Assembly (NCBI GenBank): GCA_014155875.1
Contig: JACEFZ010016113.1
Coordinates: 253,501 to 317,500 of the forward strand
DNA: 64,000 nucleotides
Direction: 5' to 3'
Origin: Cepaea nemoralis
Lineage: Eukaryota > Mollusca > Gastropoda > Stylommatophora > Helicidae
A program made the position numbers and the translations under genes. Each line of letters starts with the position of its first letter. Position 1 is the first letter of the stretch. Below are positions 61,001 through 64,000 of the stretch, piece by piece. Under the pieces are notes generated by a model. It was not told where the DNA came from and made no database searches. It was given only the letters and a program-made list of their open reading frames with translations.

Positions 61001-64000
61001 CAATCATAAATTCCCCACATTTCTGTTCTTATAGTGTAACCCTTTCTACATATGTGTCGTTACAGTGTCAATCTACTTACATATGTGTCATTACAGTGCC
61101 AGTCTACCTACACATGTGTCATTACAGTGTAAATTCACCTAAATATGTGTCATTACAATGTAAATCTGCCTAAATATGTGTTATTACAGTATAAATCAAT
61201 CTACATTTATGTCATTACAGTGTAAATCTGCCTAAATATGTGTTATTACAGTATAAATCAATCTACATTTATGTCAGCACAGTGTAAATCTACCTACAGA
61301 TGTCATTACAGTGTAAATCTCCCAACATTATGTCAGTACAGTGTAAATCTGACTACATTTATGTCATTGCAGTGGAAATGCCCATCCAAAAGAGATTAGC
61401 ATGGTTGAATGGATAAGAACATTCACTCTTAAACTTGCAGTGTGCTGATGCCAAGATAGCATTTTAACCCCTACACCGGTCAGTTGGACTAAAATGTTGA
61501 CTTCTTGTCCTTGACTTGGGGGTGTAAATTACAAGTACCTCAGAAGTCGGAGTGGGTTCGCCTGATGGCCAGGGACACTGGTCATAGGGAAAGCTAATCC
61601 ACACTAAAATATTAGTCCAGTGCACTAAATGTGTAGACTACTTTTGAGTTCAAACCAAGCAAACGCAAAAATAAAAAACAACAACCTTCCCTTGAAGGAG
61701 GGAGTAAGAAGAATTTATGAATTTACTTCATCAGTATTTTTTTTTTGCATATCCTTTACAGGACATCGCTGTCAACACCAGCATCTTTCAGCTGTATGTT
61801 GATTTCTTGGCAAGATTACGCTCAGTAGTTTGCCATTGCTTTCTGAGCGGCCGGCTCACATACCCCGTAAGTTACCGATGCGATTCGAACCACTGCTGAT
61901 TCTTACCGTCATCACGTTACCGACAAGAGTATACGAGATTACGGAGTAAAGTCATAACCTCTAAGCCACGAAGCCGGCACTTCATCAGTATAATAATATG
62001 TAAATTTGACATCCTCAGCCCTCAGCATAGCTCTCCTGGCAAGCTGTCATTGTTATTACAACTCTTATAGTACTAATGATTTATTTTGGGTCTTTATAGT
62101 GCTGTTGTTGATAGACAGAAGGATGGAAAATTGGAGGTTACACCTTCCATTTTGTGTGAGAATGTCAAGGACGCTGAGCATCTGGCTTCAACGCTAGCCT
62201 TGTATCATTTGTGTAGAGGCCAGGTAGGCTTTTTATTGTCATCACTTTACAATGTAACTTTTTGGATTATACTCGCAATAAGTACTAATATCTGGCGTTA
62301 GCGAAGTTGAGAGGGAATTGTGCTGATAATATCATTAGCACTGTCAGATGAAGGTTTGATGCCTGAGGTTATCGCTTGTTAAGTGAGGGAAAGATTGGCC
62401 ATCTTTTATTACGTGCATTCAGGCTTGCAAAGCCCTATCATATCATAGGCCCTTGGCAGGAAACTGCTTTCTGACACGTTTTATTTTAAAAAATGTAGGC
62501 TGGAAGGTGGATTAGTTGGTGGGTGGAGGCAAAGTAAATAGGTAAGTTGGTAGGTGGATGAAAGGTAAAATCAAATCAAAAAAATCAAATCAAATCAACT
62601 TTATTAGGGTCACAAATTGGGCGCGCAGGCCCGTCTTACATTCGGCCCTTCCAATCACTCGTCTTTCGTTCATCAAGAGCATTATACATTTGCATAGGAA
62701 GAAAAATAAACATTGTGAAATAGGAAATAGGAAATGTAAATAGGAAAGTAGGTGGGTAGATGAAAGGTAAATAGGAAAGTAGGTGGGCAGATGAAAGGTA
62801 AATAGGTTAGAAGGTGGGTGGATGCAAAGTAAATAGGTAAGTAAGTGGGTGGATGAAAGGTGTGGAGACCATAATTGATCTATCCTGGTAGTGAAACATG
62901 TTCTGTGTGGATGCTAGTGTTGGCAGTGAATAATGAAACATGTTCTGTATGGATGCTAGTGTTAACAATGAATAATGAAACATGTTGTGTATGGATGCTA
63001 GTGTTGACAATAATTAATGAAATGGTAAAGAAAATGGACTGGTCTACATGGTGCGAATGCGGTTTGTGAGCCAATACCAGGAGTTCAAAACTCAGCTGTG
63101 ACCGATTTGTGCAGCAGACCGTGTCGCGTTGTGTTATAACGTGTTGGTATGGGAGCCGGTCGTTCAGAAACCAATGGCAAACTACTGAACGTAAAAACTT
63201 GAATAGTACATCAACAGCAGCTGAAAAATGCTGGTGTTGACTGCAACGTCCTGTAAGGGATATGCAACATTAAAAAAAGAAAAAGAAAATGGAACAAGTT
63301 AAATTGTGGTTTGTAAGAAGAATGTTGAGAATATGGCCGACAGATACGAAAACAAACACTGAGATAATCAGAGCTGTAGGTGTTACAAGATCTGCTATAA
63401 AAAAAAAAAAAGAAAAAGACAAATGAAATGTTTTGGGCACATCGTCAGAAAAATGAAACATATATTAGCCTTATGTGGGGGAACTACCAAACAAGAGAGG
63501 CAGAAAAAAAAAAGAGAGATAATGTAGAAAACTTAAAAAGCTGGACAGGAAATAAGCAACACCATATTTGTTCACATTATCACATGACAGTTAGAAATGG
63601 AGGGTCATGATCGTGGATGTCTGCTCCAGACTGGGCACTGGAGGAGTAAGAGGAAAAGGGGAAAGTACTGGTGCAGAATTGTAGCTTTCCCTTAGAGTTA
63701 TTGTACTTGGTAAAGGAAGGTCAAGGATGTTTTTTATCAAATGAGTCAACTGTTAAGAATGTTATATTATGTATCAAGTTGATCGACTATCAAGGATATT
63801 TTGTATTAAATTGATCGACTGTCAAGGATGTTTTGTATCAAATTGATTGACTGTCAAGGATGTTTTGACCAAACTGGTTGACATTCAAGGATGGTTTGTA
63901 TCAAATTGGTTGACCGTCAAGAATGTTTTATATCAAATTGGTCGACCTTCTTATTGATATTTTCATATTTCTAAACTTTCCTTTTTTTCTCATTGCAGCC
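40779..64000 (+). CDS. DHX29: DHX29 ATP-dependent RNA helicase, N-terminal part (10 exons plus start of the 11th)
   Basis: Ten exons join in phase into 428 codons whose order matches the N-terminal region of animal DHX29. DHX29 is a cytoplasmic DExH-box helicase that binds the 40S subunit (43S complex) and promotes scanning through structured 5'UTRs. Landmarks are a basic start MGKKKVQKG, the [14 protein letters not shown] and RITAKKLT helix pair, a UBA-like segment ending [15 protein letters not shown], the acidic [10 protein letters not shown] exon, EQHPEFN, and [20 protein letters not shown], which with exon 10 ([15 protein letters not shown]) forms a dsRBD-like fold. The first ATG at 40779 fits because MGKKK-type starts are usual. 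An acceptor-like tatgcgtag at 40742-40750 hints at an upstream noncoding exon. Helicase motifs I-VI lie beyond the window. All exons are open and all splice sites are canonical except one GC donor, so the gene looks functional. Confidence 0.96.
41345..41409 (+). CDS. DHX29: DHX29 exon 2
   Basis: Acceptor tatcaccag/gg; 65 nt; completes a G codon with two bases and reads [20 protein letters not shown] then K. Corresponds to the human PKIYSFNST-to-ANLDKS stretch. Donor aaag/gtttgt, phase 0. Confidence 0.9.
41410..41605. repeat. (TTGG/CTGG)n tetranucleotide array in DHX29 intron 1-2 boundary region
   Basis: About 190 bp of ttggttggctgg variants starting at the exon 2 donor. The donor g/gtttgttgg itself overlaps the first repeat unit. 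From 41606 to 41955 I see nothing recognisable. Confidence 0.95.
41960..42170 (+). mobile_element. RTE-B LINE 3' end in DHX29 intron 2
   Basis: Blocks ggcattggagaacatgacaa, gaaatgatgctgggtgg, ggtggcatggaggaatatca, gaccgagatctgtggaga and the tail gcacttgatgatgatg. The small open frame 41934-42170 ends in MMM from the tail and is a LINE relic. Confidence 0.8.
42226..42300 (-). repeat. SINE-X fragment, minus
   Basis: ttgcaggacattgcaatcaa and cagtagtttgccatgac, with the head lost. Immediately followed by the SINE-Z tail piece. Confidence 0.6.
42395..42485 (+). repeat. SINE-Z 3' end fragment
   Basis: Contains ttatggggtaaaacctggtg, cattgaagtcgattctgtcg, matching 23000-22943 inverted and 32790-32820. 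No promoter head. Confidence 0.65.
42670..42783 (+). CDS. DHX29: DHX29 exon 3
   Basis: Acceptor ttgcacag, donor aca/gtaagt; 114 nt, phase 0 at both ends. Encodes [19 protein letters not shown] and the conserved ITAKKLT. Confidence 0.95.
43173..43245 (-). repeat. SINE-X 3' end fragment, minus
   Basis: ttttgcatatcctttatagg followed by acatctctgtcaacatcagc, matching the inverted 3' end of SINE-X. Truncated by AT-rich intron sequence. Confidence 0.65.
43363..43492 (+). CDS. DHX29: DHX29 exon 4 (UBA-like)
   Basis: Acceptor attatgcag, donor aatg/gtgggt; 130 nt, phase 0 to 1. Encodes [20 protein letters not shown] through [17 protein letters not shown], the UBA-like helical segment of DHX29. Confidence 0.96.
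43690..43905 (-). mobile_element. RTE-like LINE 3' relic, minus
   Basis: catcatcatgatcatc then ggcttgggcaattatgcctc, ttccatgccaccattccgtg, and tctttctggttgtcatcaca, the inverted order of RTE 3' blocks. It interrupts intron 4. Confidence 0.6.
44050..44335. repeat. SINE-V with tRNA-like heads at both ends
   Basis: The left end reads cggtagtccaggtgaatagc then tgtgttcaaatcag, like a tRNA A/B-box pair on the plus strand. The right end, read inverted, gives ccttggtagcgcagtggcta then catatgttcaaattccc, a second tRNA-like head on the minus strand. The middle carries ggcctcccaggtcaagcc and cccagggcatttcctggtac. It may be a dimeric, inverted SINE. Confidence 0.75.
44836..45243 (+). mobile_element. I-clade LINE 3' copy, plus orientation
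   Basis: An older copy of the 55930-59783 family, coding as [20 protein letters not shown], then a frame break and [20 protein letters not shown], ending before gtcgactaactaactaat. Only the end of RNase H and the C-terminal region remain. A short possible TSD atgtagg occurs at 44823-44829 and 45244-45250. Not autonomous. From 44336 to 44835 I see no gene or family I recognise. Confidence 0.85.
45482..45725. mobile_element. hAT-type MITE in DHX29 intron 4
   Basis: A 244-bp element with inverted ends cagtggttctcaacctt and (reversed) tagtggttctcaacgg, flanked by 8-bp near-identical sequences ttctacac (45474-45481) and ctctacac (45726-45733). The body is C- and A-rich (runs at 45590-45613), with no coding capacity. 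Confidence 0.85.
45915..46140 (-). pseudogene. RTE-like LINE internal relic, minus
   Basis: Minus-strand pieces [23 protein letters not shown] and [15 protein letters not shown] follow the fingers-thumb order of RTE copies. Stops separate them. The RT palm is absent. Confidence 0.6.
46255..46388 (+). CDS. DHX29: DHX29 exon 5
   Basis: Acceptor aatattcag, donor ccag/gtacaa; 134 nt. Begins by completing D, then [20 protein letters not shown], matching the human DALPEGF segment. A short acceptor-proximal ORF extension upstream is intron. Confidence 0.94.
46480..46650 (+). pseudogene. RTE-like LINE relic, left part
   Basis: Reads [40 protein letters not shown] and an unfinished W-T-I-T. It is interrupted at 46652 by a mariner-type insertion and continues after 47230. 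Confidence 0.65.
46653..47229. mobile_element. Rearranged mariner-like element, nested in the RTE relic
   Basis: Outer ends are mariner inverted repeats (cgagggtaagttaataagta at 46654; gacttcctctca near 47217-47228) with TA at both sides (attacg and cataat). The first 250 bp (to about 46902) form a complete internally deleted, MITE-like derivative in minus orientation, with its own right end ttgccctcgta. The rest combines an inverted piece of transposase (actttttctacccagctatg) with a plus-strand C-terminal part (ccaccttggtgggagacatt). It is related to 36049-36973 and sits in DHX29 intron 5. Confidence 0.75.
47232..47585 (+). pseudogene. RTE-like LINE relic, right part
   Basis: Continues the 46480-46650 copy: ggagatatggtatttaaaag, ccacattatgagaagacaaa, tcttgtgtcatggcacgg and the end gcacatgataatgatga. 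Includes a short (GA)n run at 47438-47452. Confidence 0.7.
47590..47765 (-). repeat. SINE-V fragment, minus
   Basis: Blocks tggtcggtattatgccagct, gaggccaggttggttgg, an A run at 47665-47680, then an inverted tRNA-like head near 47740. Lies just before exon 6. Confidence 0.6.
47824..47952 (+). CDS. DHX29: DHX29 exon 6
   Basis: Acceptor region atttcagcag offers two tandem AGs (47823 and 47826), so the exon may start with or without one Q. 129 nt with the first. Reads [20 protein letters not shown], then YAENSS and an acidic run. Donor cca/gtgagt. Confidence 0.93.
48060..48295 (-). repeat. SINE-X copy, minus, in DHX29 intron 6
   Basis: Inverted SINE-X: cacatatcctttacaggaca, ttgctgtcaacaccggcatt, ggcaagattacgctcagtag and the tRNA-like end taactcctcggccaggga. 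The ggccggctcac block ties it to 21115-21345 and 61745-61980. Confidence 0.85.
48530..48690 (-). mobile_element. RTE-like LINE fragment, minus
   Basis: Contains ttattcttcatcttatgtca and cagttgtcagtgttttcc, then cttttctcattacatggcc, an inverted GHVMR-type block. Very degenerate. Confidence 0.45.
48770..49240. repeat. (CCTT)n/(CCTG)n microsatellite
   Basis: About 470 bp of pyrimidine-rich tetranucleotides: CCCTT/CCTC mixtures, a long pure (CTTC)n from about 49050 to 49130, then (CTGC)n to about 49195. Long open frames on both strands here are low complexity. Confidence 0.97.
49295..49520 (-). repeat. SINE-Z copy, minus
   Basis: Inverted: 3' end gacttcattgcactgggttt, gatccccagggttctctgg, B-box-like ccaggatt region degraded, and head cttaatctcttcgcacattg. 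Weak promoter boxes, older than the next copy. Confidence 0.75.
49645..49890 (-). repeat. SINE-Z copy, minus
   Basis: Inverted: ttgcaactggttttatccca, ggctcagtctctttccgcag, gtagctccagtgatgacccc, inverted B-box agaattgaacccacaacctt, and head ggtgtaaccactttgccaca. Adjacent to a 28-bp tandem repeat. Confidence 0.85.
49905..50040. repeat. 28-bp tandem repeat, about 5 copies
   Basis: Units such as gaaccccaaacaaatgctag plus tcaaagtt; later copies have gaaccctgaac and gtcagagtt. Lies about 90 bp upstream of the exon 7 acceptor. Confidence 0.93.
50130..50256 (+). CDS. DHX29: DHX29 exon 7
   Basis: Acceptor cttgcag, donor ttag/gtaatt; 127 nt, phase 0 to 1. Encodes [20 protein letters not shown] and [13 protein letters not shown], the coiled-coil-like stretch matching human RYLHLAAKLLDAKEQAA. 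Confidence 0.93.
50350..51365. repeat. 52-bp tandem repeat, about 19 copies, acceptor-like
   Basis: Unit of about 52 bp: gatgctgaaggaatgtctta, tcccagtgctgctgagttg, tttcctcttggcag. Nearly every unit ends in a pyrimidine-rich stretch plus cag, like a 3' splice site, and several carry a tgctgag branch-like motif. Lies in DHX29 intron 7, starting about 90 bp after the exon 7 donor. Confidence 0.95.
51420..51590 (-). repeat. SINE-Q copy, minus, intron 7
   Basis: gtagaaggaagtggtgattag, ggacacattagattatata, ggattgaacctgtcatcttc (inverted B-box) and head caccaactagacagccc. It forms an inverted pair with the next SINE-Q copy. Confidence 0.8.
51745..51955 (+). repeat. SINE-Q copy, plus, intron 7
   Basis: ggctatctagctggccatgc (A-box-like), agtgacaggctctaatctca (B-box region, degraded), agctttcttttatagtgtgt and a tail in tgctgtttcaatggtctc. 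Head-to-head with 51420-51590, separated by about 155 bp. Confidence 0.8.
51975..52235. repeat. (GA)n microsatellite with GA-rich flank
   Basis: About 30 pure GA units (51976-52035), then diffuse GA-rich sequence with gagagagggg and agagaaagagg up to the exon 8 acceptor region. Confidence 0.97.
52267..52482 (+). CDS. DHX29: DHX29 exon 8
   Basis: Acceptor ttttccag, donor gttg/gtaatt; 216 nt, phase 1 at both ends. Encodes [20 protein letters not shown], a Q/A-rich linker, and [20 protein letters not shown]. Matches the human EMETLEDHPVFNPAMK and LNFNLFEKSA segments. Confidence 0.93.
52545..52760 (+). repeat. SINE-V copy with tRNA-like head
   Basis: Head gggagccatggtcacagtgg and B-box-like cttgggttcaaatctgca, then ggataccaaaaattgtcttg and ccactgatgatcagtc. 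It belongs with the inverted-head family at 44050-44335. Lies just after exon 8. Confidence 0.7.
53045..53195. repeat. 45-bp tandem repeat, 3 copies
   Basis: Three copies of gtcccctaggacatgcatga plus atctcatactgacccatcct. The same sequence occurs once at 54080-54125. Confidence 0.92.
53305..53534 (-). repeat. SINE-X insertion with 8-bp TSD and visible empty site
   Basis: A 230-bp full-length SINE-X in minus orientation flanked by the direct repeat ggaaatag at 53297-53304 and 53535-53542. Inverted head: ccgtatcctcttcaccacag (A-box region) and gttttgaacccggtatgcgg (B-box). Body tttgtcattgctttctgaac, 3' end gttgcatatcctttatagg. The paralogous segment at 54221-54229 (cggtaatag) lacks the insertion. 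Confidence 0.93.
53555..53910. repeat. 27-bp tandem repeat, 13 copies
   Basis: Perfect or near-perfect unit ttgtttacttgttatattgt plus ggatata. One unit has tctac instead of tttac (53837). Because 27 is divisible by three, three plus frames stay open across it. Not a gene. Confidence 0.97.
54080..54415. repeat. Segmental duplication, right copy (intron 8)
   Basis: Paralogue of 53160-54035 without the SINE-X or 27-bp array: cccatccttagttgtcccct, ggctacagtgctactgttct, caaactcgcctaagctg, ggcctgaagacggtaatag, aataaaggaccttttccaga, gaccaatcaacaatcagcg. Continues into a SINE-V fragment at about 54370-54500. Confidence 0.8.
54480..54990 (+). mobile_element. RTE-B LINE 3' end in intron 8, with a SINE-G inside
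   Basis: Blocks ttggactgccagagtaacta, gcctgaaagaggctagtg, (SINE-G), aagaaagggacaaacaactt, gtcatgtgatgacaagagag, gatactggatggactgag, tgagatctgtggagagacat and gggcacttgatgataatgat. Encodes remnants of the C-terminal LINE region. Confidence 0.8.
54573..54721 (+). repeat. SINE-G insertion with 12-bp TSD
   Basis: Inserted into the RTE-B relic, flanked by agaacggtaaac at 54561-54572 and 54722-54733. The body cccgggaaggttaacccggt, gaagtcggatgtgtcggcct, cacaacgcaatcacatccga and aactccggatgaacgaag ends in an (AAG)n tail. It carries an internal inverted repeat tcggatgtg with cacatccga. Confidence 0.9.
55045..55475. repeat. 26-bp tandem repeat, about 16 copies
   Basis: Near-perfect units of agctcccatgctaactgtat plus taaaac. 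The array ends only about 85 bp before the exon 9 acceptor. Confidence 0.96.
55560..55725 (+). CDS. DHX29: DHX29 exon 9 (start of dsRBD-like domain)
   Basis: Acceptor tttattcag, donor gcac/gtaagt; 166 nt, phase 1 to 2. Encodes [20 protein letters not shown] then [20 protein letters not shown], the best conserved block in the window. Confidence 0.97.
55930..59783 (-). mobile_element. Full-length-looking I-clade LINE with 13-bp TSD
   Basis: A 3,854-bp element in minus orientation within DHX29 intron 9, flanked by a perfect 13-bp direct repeat tggacttcacatt at 55917-55929 and 59784-59796. The 5' end (59783, minus) starts gacttccggtttcaagatgg. A leader of about 185 nt, with one short upstream frame, precedes a single long ORF. 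The 3'UTR is only about 18 nt and ends in (CTAA)n (agttagttag on the plus strand). No separate gag-like ORF1 is present. The combination of an APE-type endonuclease, RT and RNase H without CCHC knuckles, and a short non-poly(A) tail, is typical of the I/Ingi group. The exact family is unassigned. Confidence 0.95.
55948..59598 (-). CDS. LINE polyprotein: APE endonuclease, reverse transcriptase, RNase H
   Basis: One uninterrupted frame of 1,216 codons. Domain order: basic N-terminus; APE-type endonuclease about residues 65-285 with LYWNCASV (about 74), VALQETRL (about 98), CGDFNAKG (about 194) and SDHHP (about 269); reverse transcriptase with [12 protein letters not shown], a [14 protein letters not shown] motif, [22 protein letters not shown] (about 684) and YADDV (about 709); thumb; RNase H with YTDGS (about 1003), [11 protein letters not shown] (about 1068) and [12 protein letters not shown] (about 1108). 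All catalytic acidic residues expected for these domains are present. A second start, MAEERVF, about 19 residues in is also plausible. A 3-nt in-frame deletion (LLRG rather than LLRRG) near the C-terminus is the only visible difference of note from sister copies. The gene encodes mobility, not host function, and is antisense to DHX29. Confidence 0.95.
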   Translation of the reverse strand: MNFQQRVWFNSSLCLRFFNMAEERVFSERSAVNITKRRGSRAETKKQGKRGGLRRFRLKCHRLGLRNIRILYWNCASVKQRGSILETLVYRNDIVALQETRLGDQLLRIAGFKCFYNRRHLGTAILVRDSMVVSELDMSSWDSDDIQIQALRVHSSIPFMLVNVYARNASMDAQKWQCLSGILGHERNVIFCGDFNAKGRAWGNTSSNTQGEELETALETIDLVCINSGCVTRTASRPGDEDSAIDLALVSPSLTTVCRWGVLGHHGSDHHPCSILVEKGRTRQHKLKVKTFQYDSTGQDVVSKIRRDKRRTFQGRKKSWEQPPWWSFEVEKAWVDKRSAVRRWQNAKKNRAGHPSPCLHLEREMHTKVSYFKKLVKVVKSEKWAEVCQRVSTDKSLKLFWRLHKSMSGVVKNKSISDFQGADLTWQRTDEDKGKALFERYLEQGNQTDMGGRNLAKEVTSDRCKAQNTSEEDTVTVKEIKAVLRRSKNSAPGPDGIRYDDINRCTDNELEKLADMYNNSIGSASIKEEWLQSYLIPLPKPDKDHKKIQGYRIITMQNTIGKLLEKVIARKISSQLERQGVFPPTLGGYRPKRETWTNAAVFAHDVYEGFHSGTETVAAAIDLEDAYNRVPLDFLMFQLLELNVSPFLLSWIAAALYQRKVVFRCGSWTSEPTTIYPGLPQGSPLSPVLFNAYTVRITSEQITGPGRTLSYADDVLVYRQGKDREEVAVELQTELNRISTWCDEAGAMVNPTKATVTWFSLNNHMVNNPTPTVMLCSETVERTQAMNYLGIRFDRSLAYNVHIDQVITKAKRGLAAMRVMAAANCEQRHLCLLYEGLVISVLEYAMAILTLSHKQIERMERIQNEAMRIILGCTRDTACRAMRYLLDFPTIEERIQVCRARTYLRINANTQHPLHSEIRKVKGSRLKRGRSWMGQAEDILQQVCSLEDLEPGEEWVQVPTDFCTSFSVCIQLDRKCRQENPAAVEAEVQALIFENSLDGDAVIYTDGSVVRHVRSSWAFTARAGGRIVKEDSGAFTETTSSLTMEVMAVSKAITWLETQTFTRACFLSDSMNMIKRIEEGSIRREWLLPLKRSRLAKISFIFVPGHAGVQGNERADKLAGEATVEGGRAMDQADILNALREVRLLREPSDDCESTTMARLREQQIKRGVAKQEHYAGSQRRLINQHRTGVVSCYTLRDLLRGSEHLWTEWFDVQRG
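59797..61019. other. DHX29 intron 9 remainder, no gene seen
   Basis: Contains a short segment (60035-60110, acttgacaagatgcagcaaa) repeated at 45810-45880, and a block at about 60335-60385 resembling the 86-bp repeat of the window's left edge (ggactatgct, gatgaaaggcagaag). Short gtatgtac and atacata stretches near 60605-60650. No coding sequence seen. Confidence 0.45.
61020..61375. repeat. 31-bp degenerate tandem repeat, about 11 copies
   Basis: Units like cattacagtgtaaatctacc plus tacatatgtgt. Each contains an acag motif after a pyrimidine-poor stretch. Lies in DHX29 intron 9 before exon 10. Confidence 0.9.
61395..61680 (+). repeat. SINE-W copy
   Basis: A-box agcatggttgaatggataag, B-box region ttttaacccctacaccggtc, body agtcggagtgggttcgcctg, gggaaagctaatccac and 3' end gagttcaaaccaagcaaacg. 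Same orientation as 12446-12740. Confidence 0.85.
61745..61980 (-). repeat. SINE-X copy, minus
   Basis: Inverted: ttgcatatcctttacaggac, ggcaagattacgctcagtag, gcggccggctcacatacccc and cgagattacggagtaaag with an inverted tRNA-like end. Lies just upstream of exon 10. Confidence 0.85.
62100..62223 (+). CDS. DHX29: DHX29 exon 10 (end of dsRBD-like domain)
   Basis: Acceptor ctttatag, donor ccag/gtaggc; 124 nt, phase 2 to 0. Encodes [20 protein letters not shown] then [15 protein letters not shown], matching human VVCPTILTEDG and ATLALYRLVKGQ. Confidence 0.96.
62505..62870. repeat. Degenerate GTAG/AAGTAGG-rich repeat with an insertion
   Basis: Low-order repeats of ggtaggtggatgaaag and ggaaagtaggtggg over both sides of an insertion at about 62573-62735. 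The insertion begins aaatcaaatcaaaaaaatca, then actttattagggtcacaaat. Inverted, that is an AATAAA-like end followed by a (TTGAT)n tail, so it is probably the minus-strand 3' end of another LINE. Confidence 0.6.
62885..63020. repeat. 42-bp tandem repeat, 3 copies
   Basis: Three copies of gaaacatgttctgtgtggat plus gctagtgttggcagtgaata, with small changes. A multiple of three, so a short frame stays open. Confidence 0.9.
63042..63272 (+). repeat. SINE-X copy
   Basis: Head ctacatggtgcgaatgcggt, B-box-like aggagttcaaaactcag, gaccgatttgtgcagcagac, cggtcgttcagaaaccaatg and 3' end gtaagggatatgcaacatt. Plus orientation. Confidence 0.85.
63280..63670 (+). pseudogene. RTE-like LINE relic in DHX29 intron 10
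   Basis: Reads [32 protein letters not shown], an A-rich frameshift, then [14 protein letters not shown]. It corresponds to the thumb/C-terminal region. Broken by A runs at 63398 and 63506. Confidence 0.65.
63715..63950. repeat. About 33-bp degenerate tandem repeat, 7 copies
   Basis: Units such as tatcaaattgattgactgtc plus aaggatgttttg, with substitutions. The array ends about 45 bp before the exon 11 acceptor. Confidence 0.9.
63999..64000 (+). CDS. DHX29: DHX29 exon 11, first two bases
   Basis: A strong polypyrimidine tract and acceptor ctttttttctcattgcag end at 63998, after the last in-phase donor at 62224. Phase 0 is required, and the window ends two bases into the exon. Confidence 0.7.

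Overview
This window is eukaryotic, repeat-rich DNA from a large animal genome. The introns follow GT-AG rules, there are many tRNA-derived SINEs and non-LTR retrotransposon relics, and the one host gene I can assemble is a metazoan-type DHX29. The mix of RTE-like and I-clade LINEs, multi-domain tRNA SINEs, hAT/mariner MITEs and abundant minisatellites suggests a mollusc, perhaps a gastropod. That placement is inference; no marker in the window proves it.

Layout. Positions 1-40.7 kb hold no host gene I can support. This part is a mosaic of tandem arrays (86-bp x8 at the left edge, a 3-kb 45-bp satellite at 23.85-26.9 kb, a 90-bp array at 29.2-30.6 kb, a 41-bp array at 32 kb), RTE-like LINE 3' ends, I-clade LINE copies, at least seven SINE families (called V, W, X, Y, Z, Q and G here), two hAT-like elements, a mariner and a TA-flanked MITE. 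Several insertions are bounded by target-site duplications (TSDs) that can be read directly, so the nesting order is visible.

From 40,779 to the right edge the plus strand carries the first ten coding exons of DHX29, plus the start of an eleventh at the last two bases. DHX29 is the DExH-box helicase that helps 40S ribosomes scan structured 5'UTRs. Exon phases join perfectly through 1,284 nt (428 codons) and match the human N-terminal region in order; the RecA helicase core lies beyond the window. Intron 1 uses a GC-AG donor. Most introns carry SINEs, LINE relics or tandem arrays; intron 7 holds about 19 copies of a 52-bp unit that each look like a 3' splice site.

The most notable mobile element is in DHX29 intron 9, antisense: a 3,854-bp I-clade LINE with a perfect 13-bp TSD and one uninterrupted 1,216-codon ORF (endonuclease, reverse transcriptase, RNase H) ending in a (CTAA)n tail. 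It looks full length and possibly still competent. Four older or truncated relatives lie elsewhere in the window, one with a perfect 15-bp TSD and a single stop. I see no rRNA, functional tRNA gene or CRISPR, and nothing resembling a new multi-gene system. The interesting content is the retrotransposon, the splice-site-like array, the satellite and the nested SINE biology.
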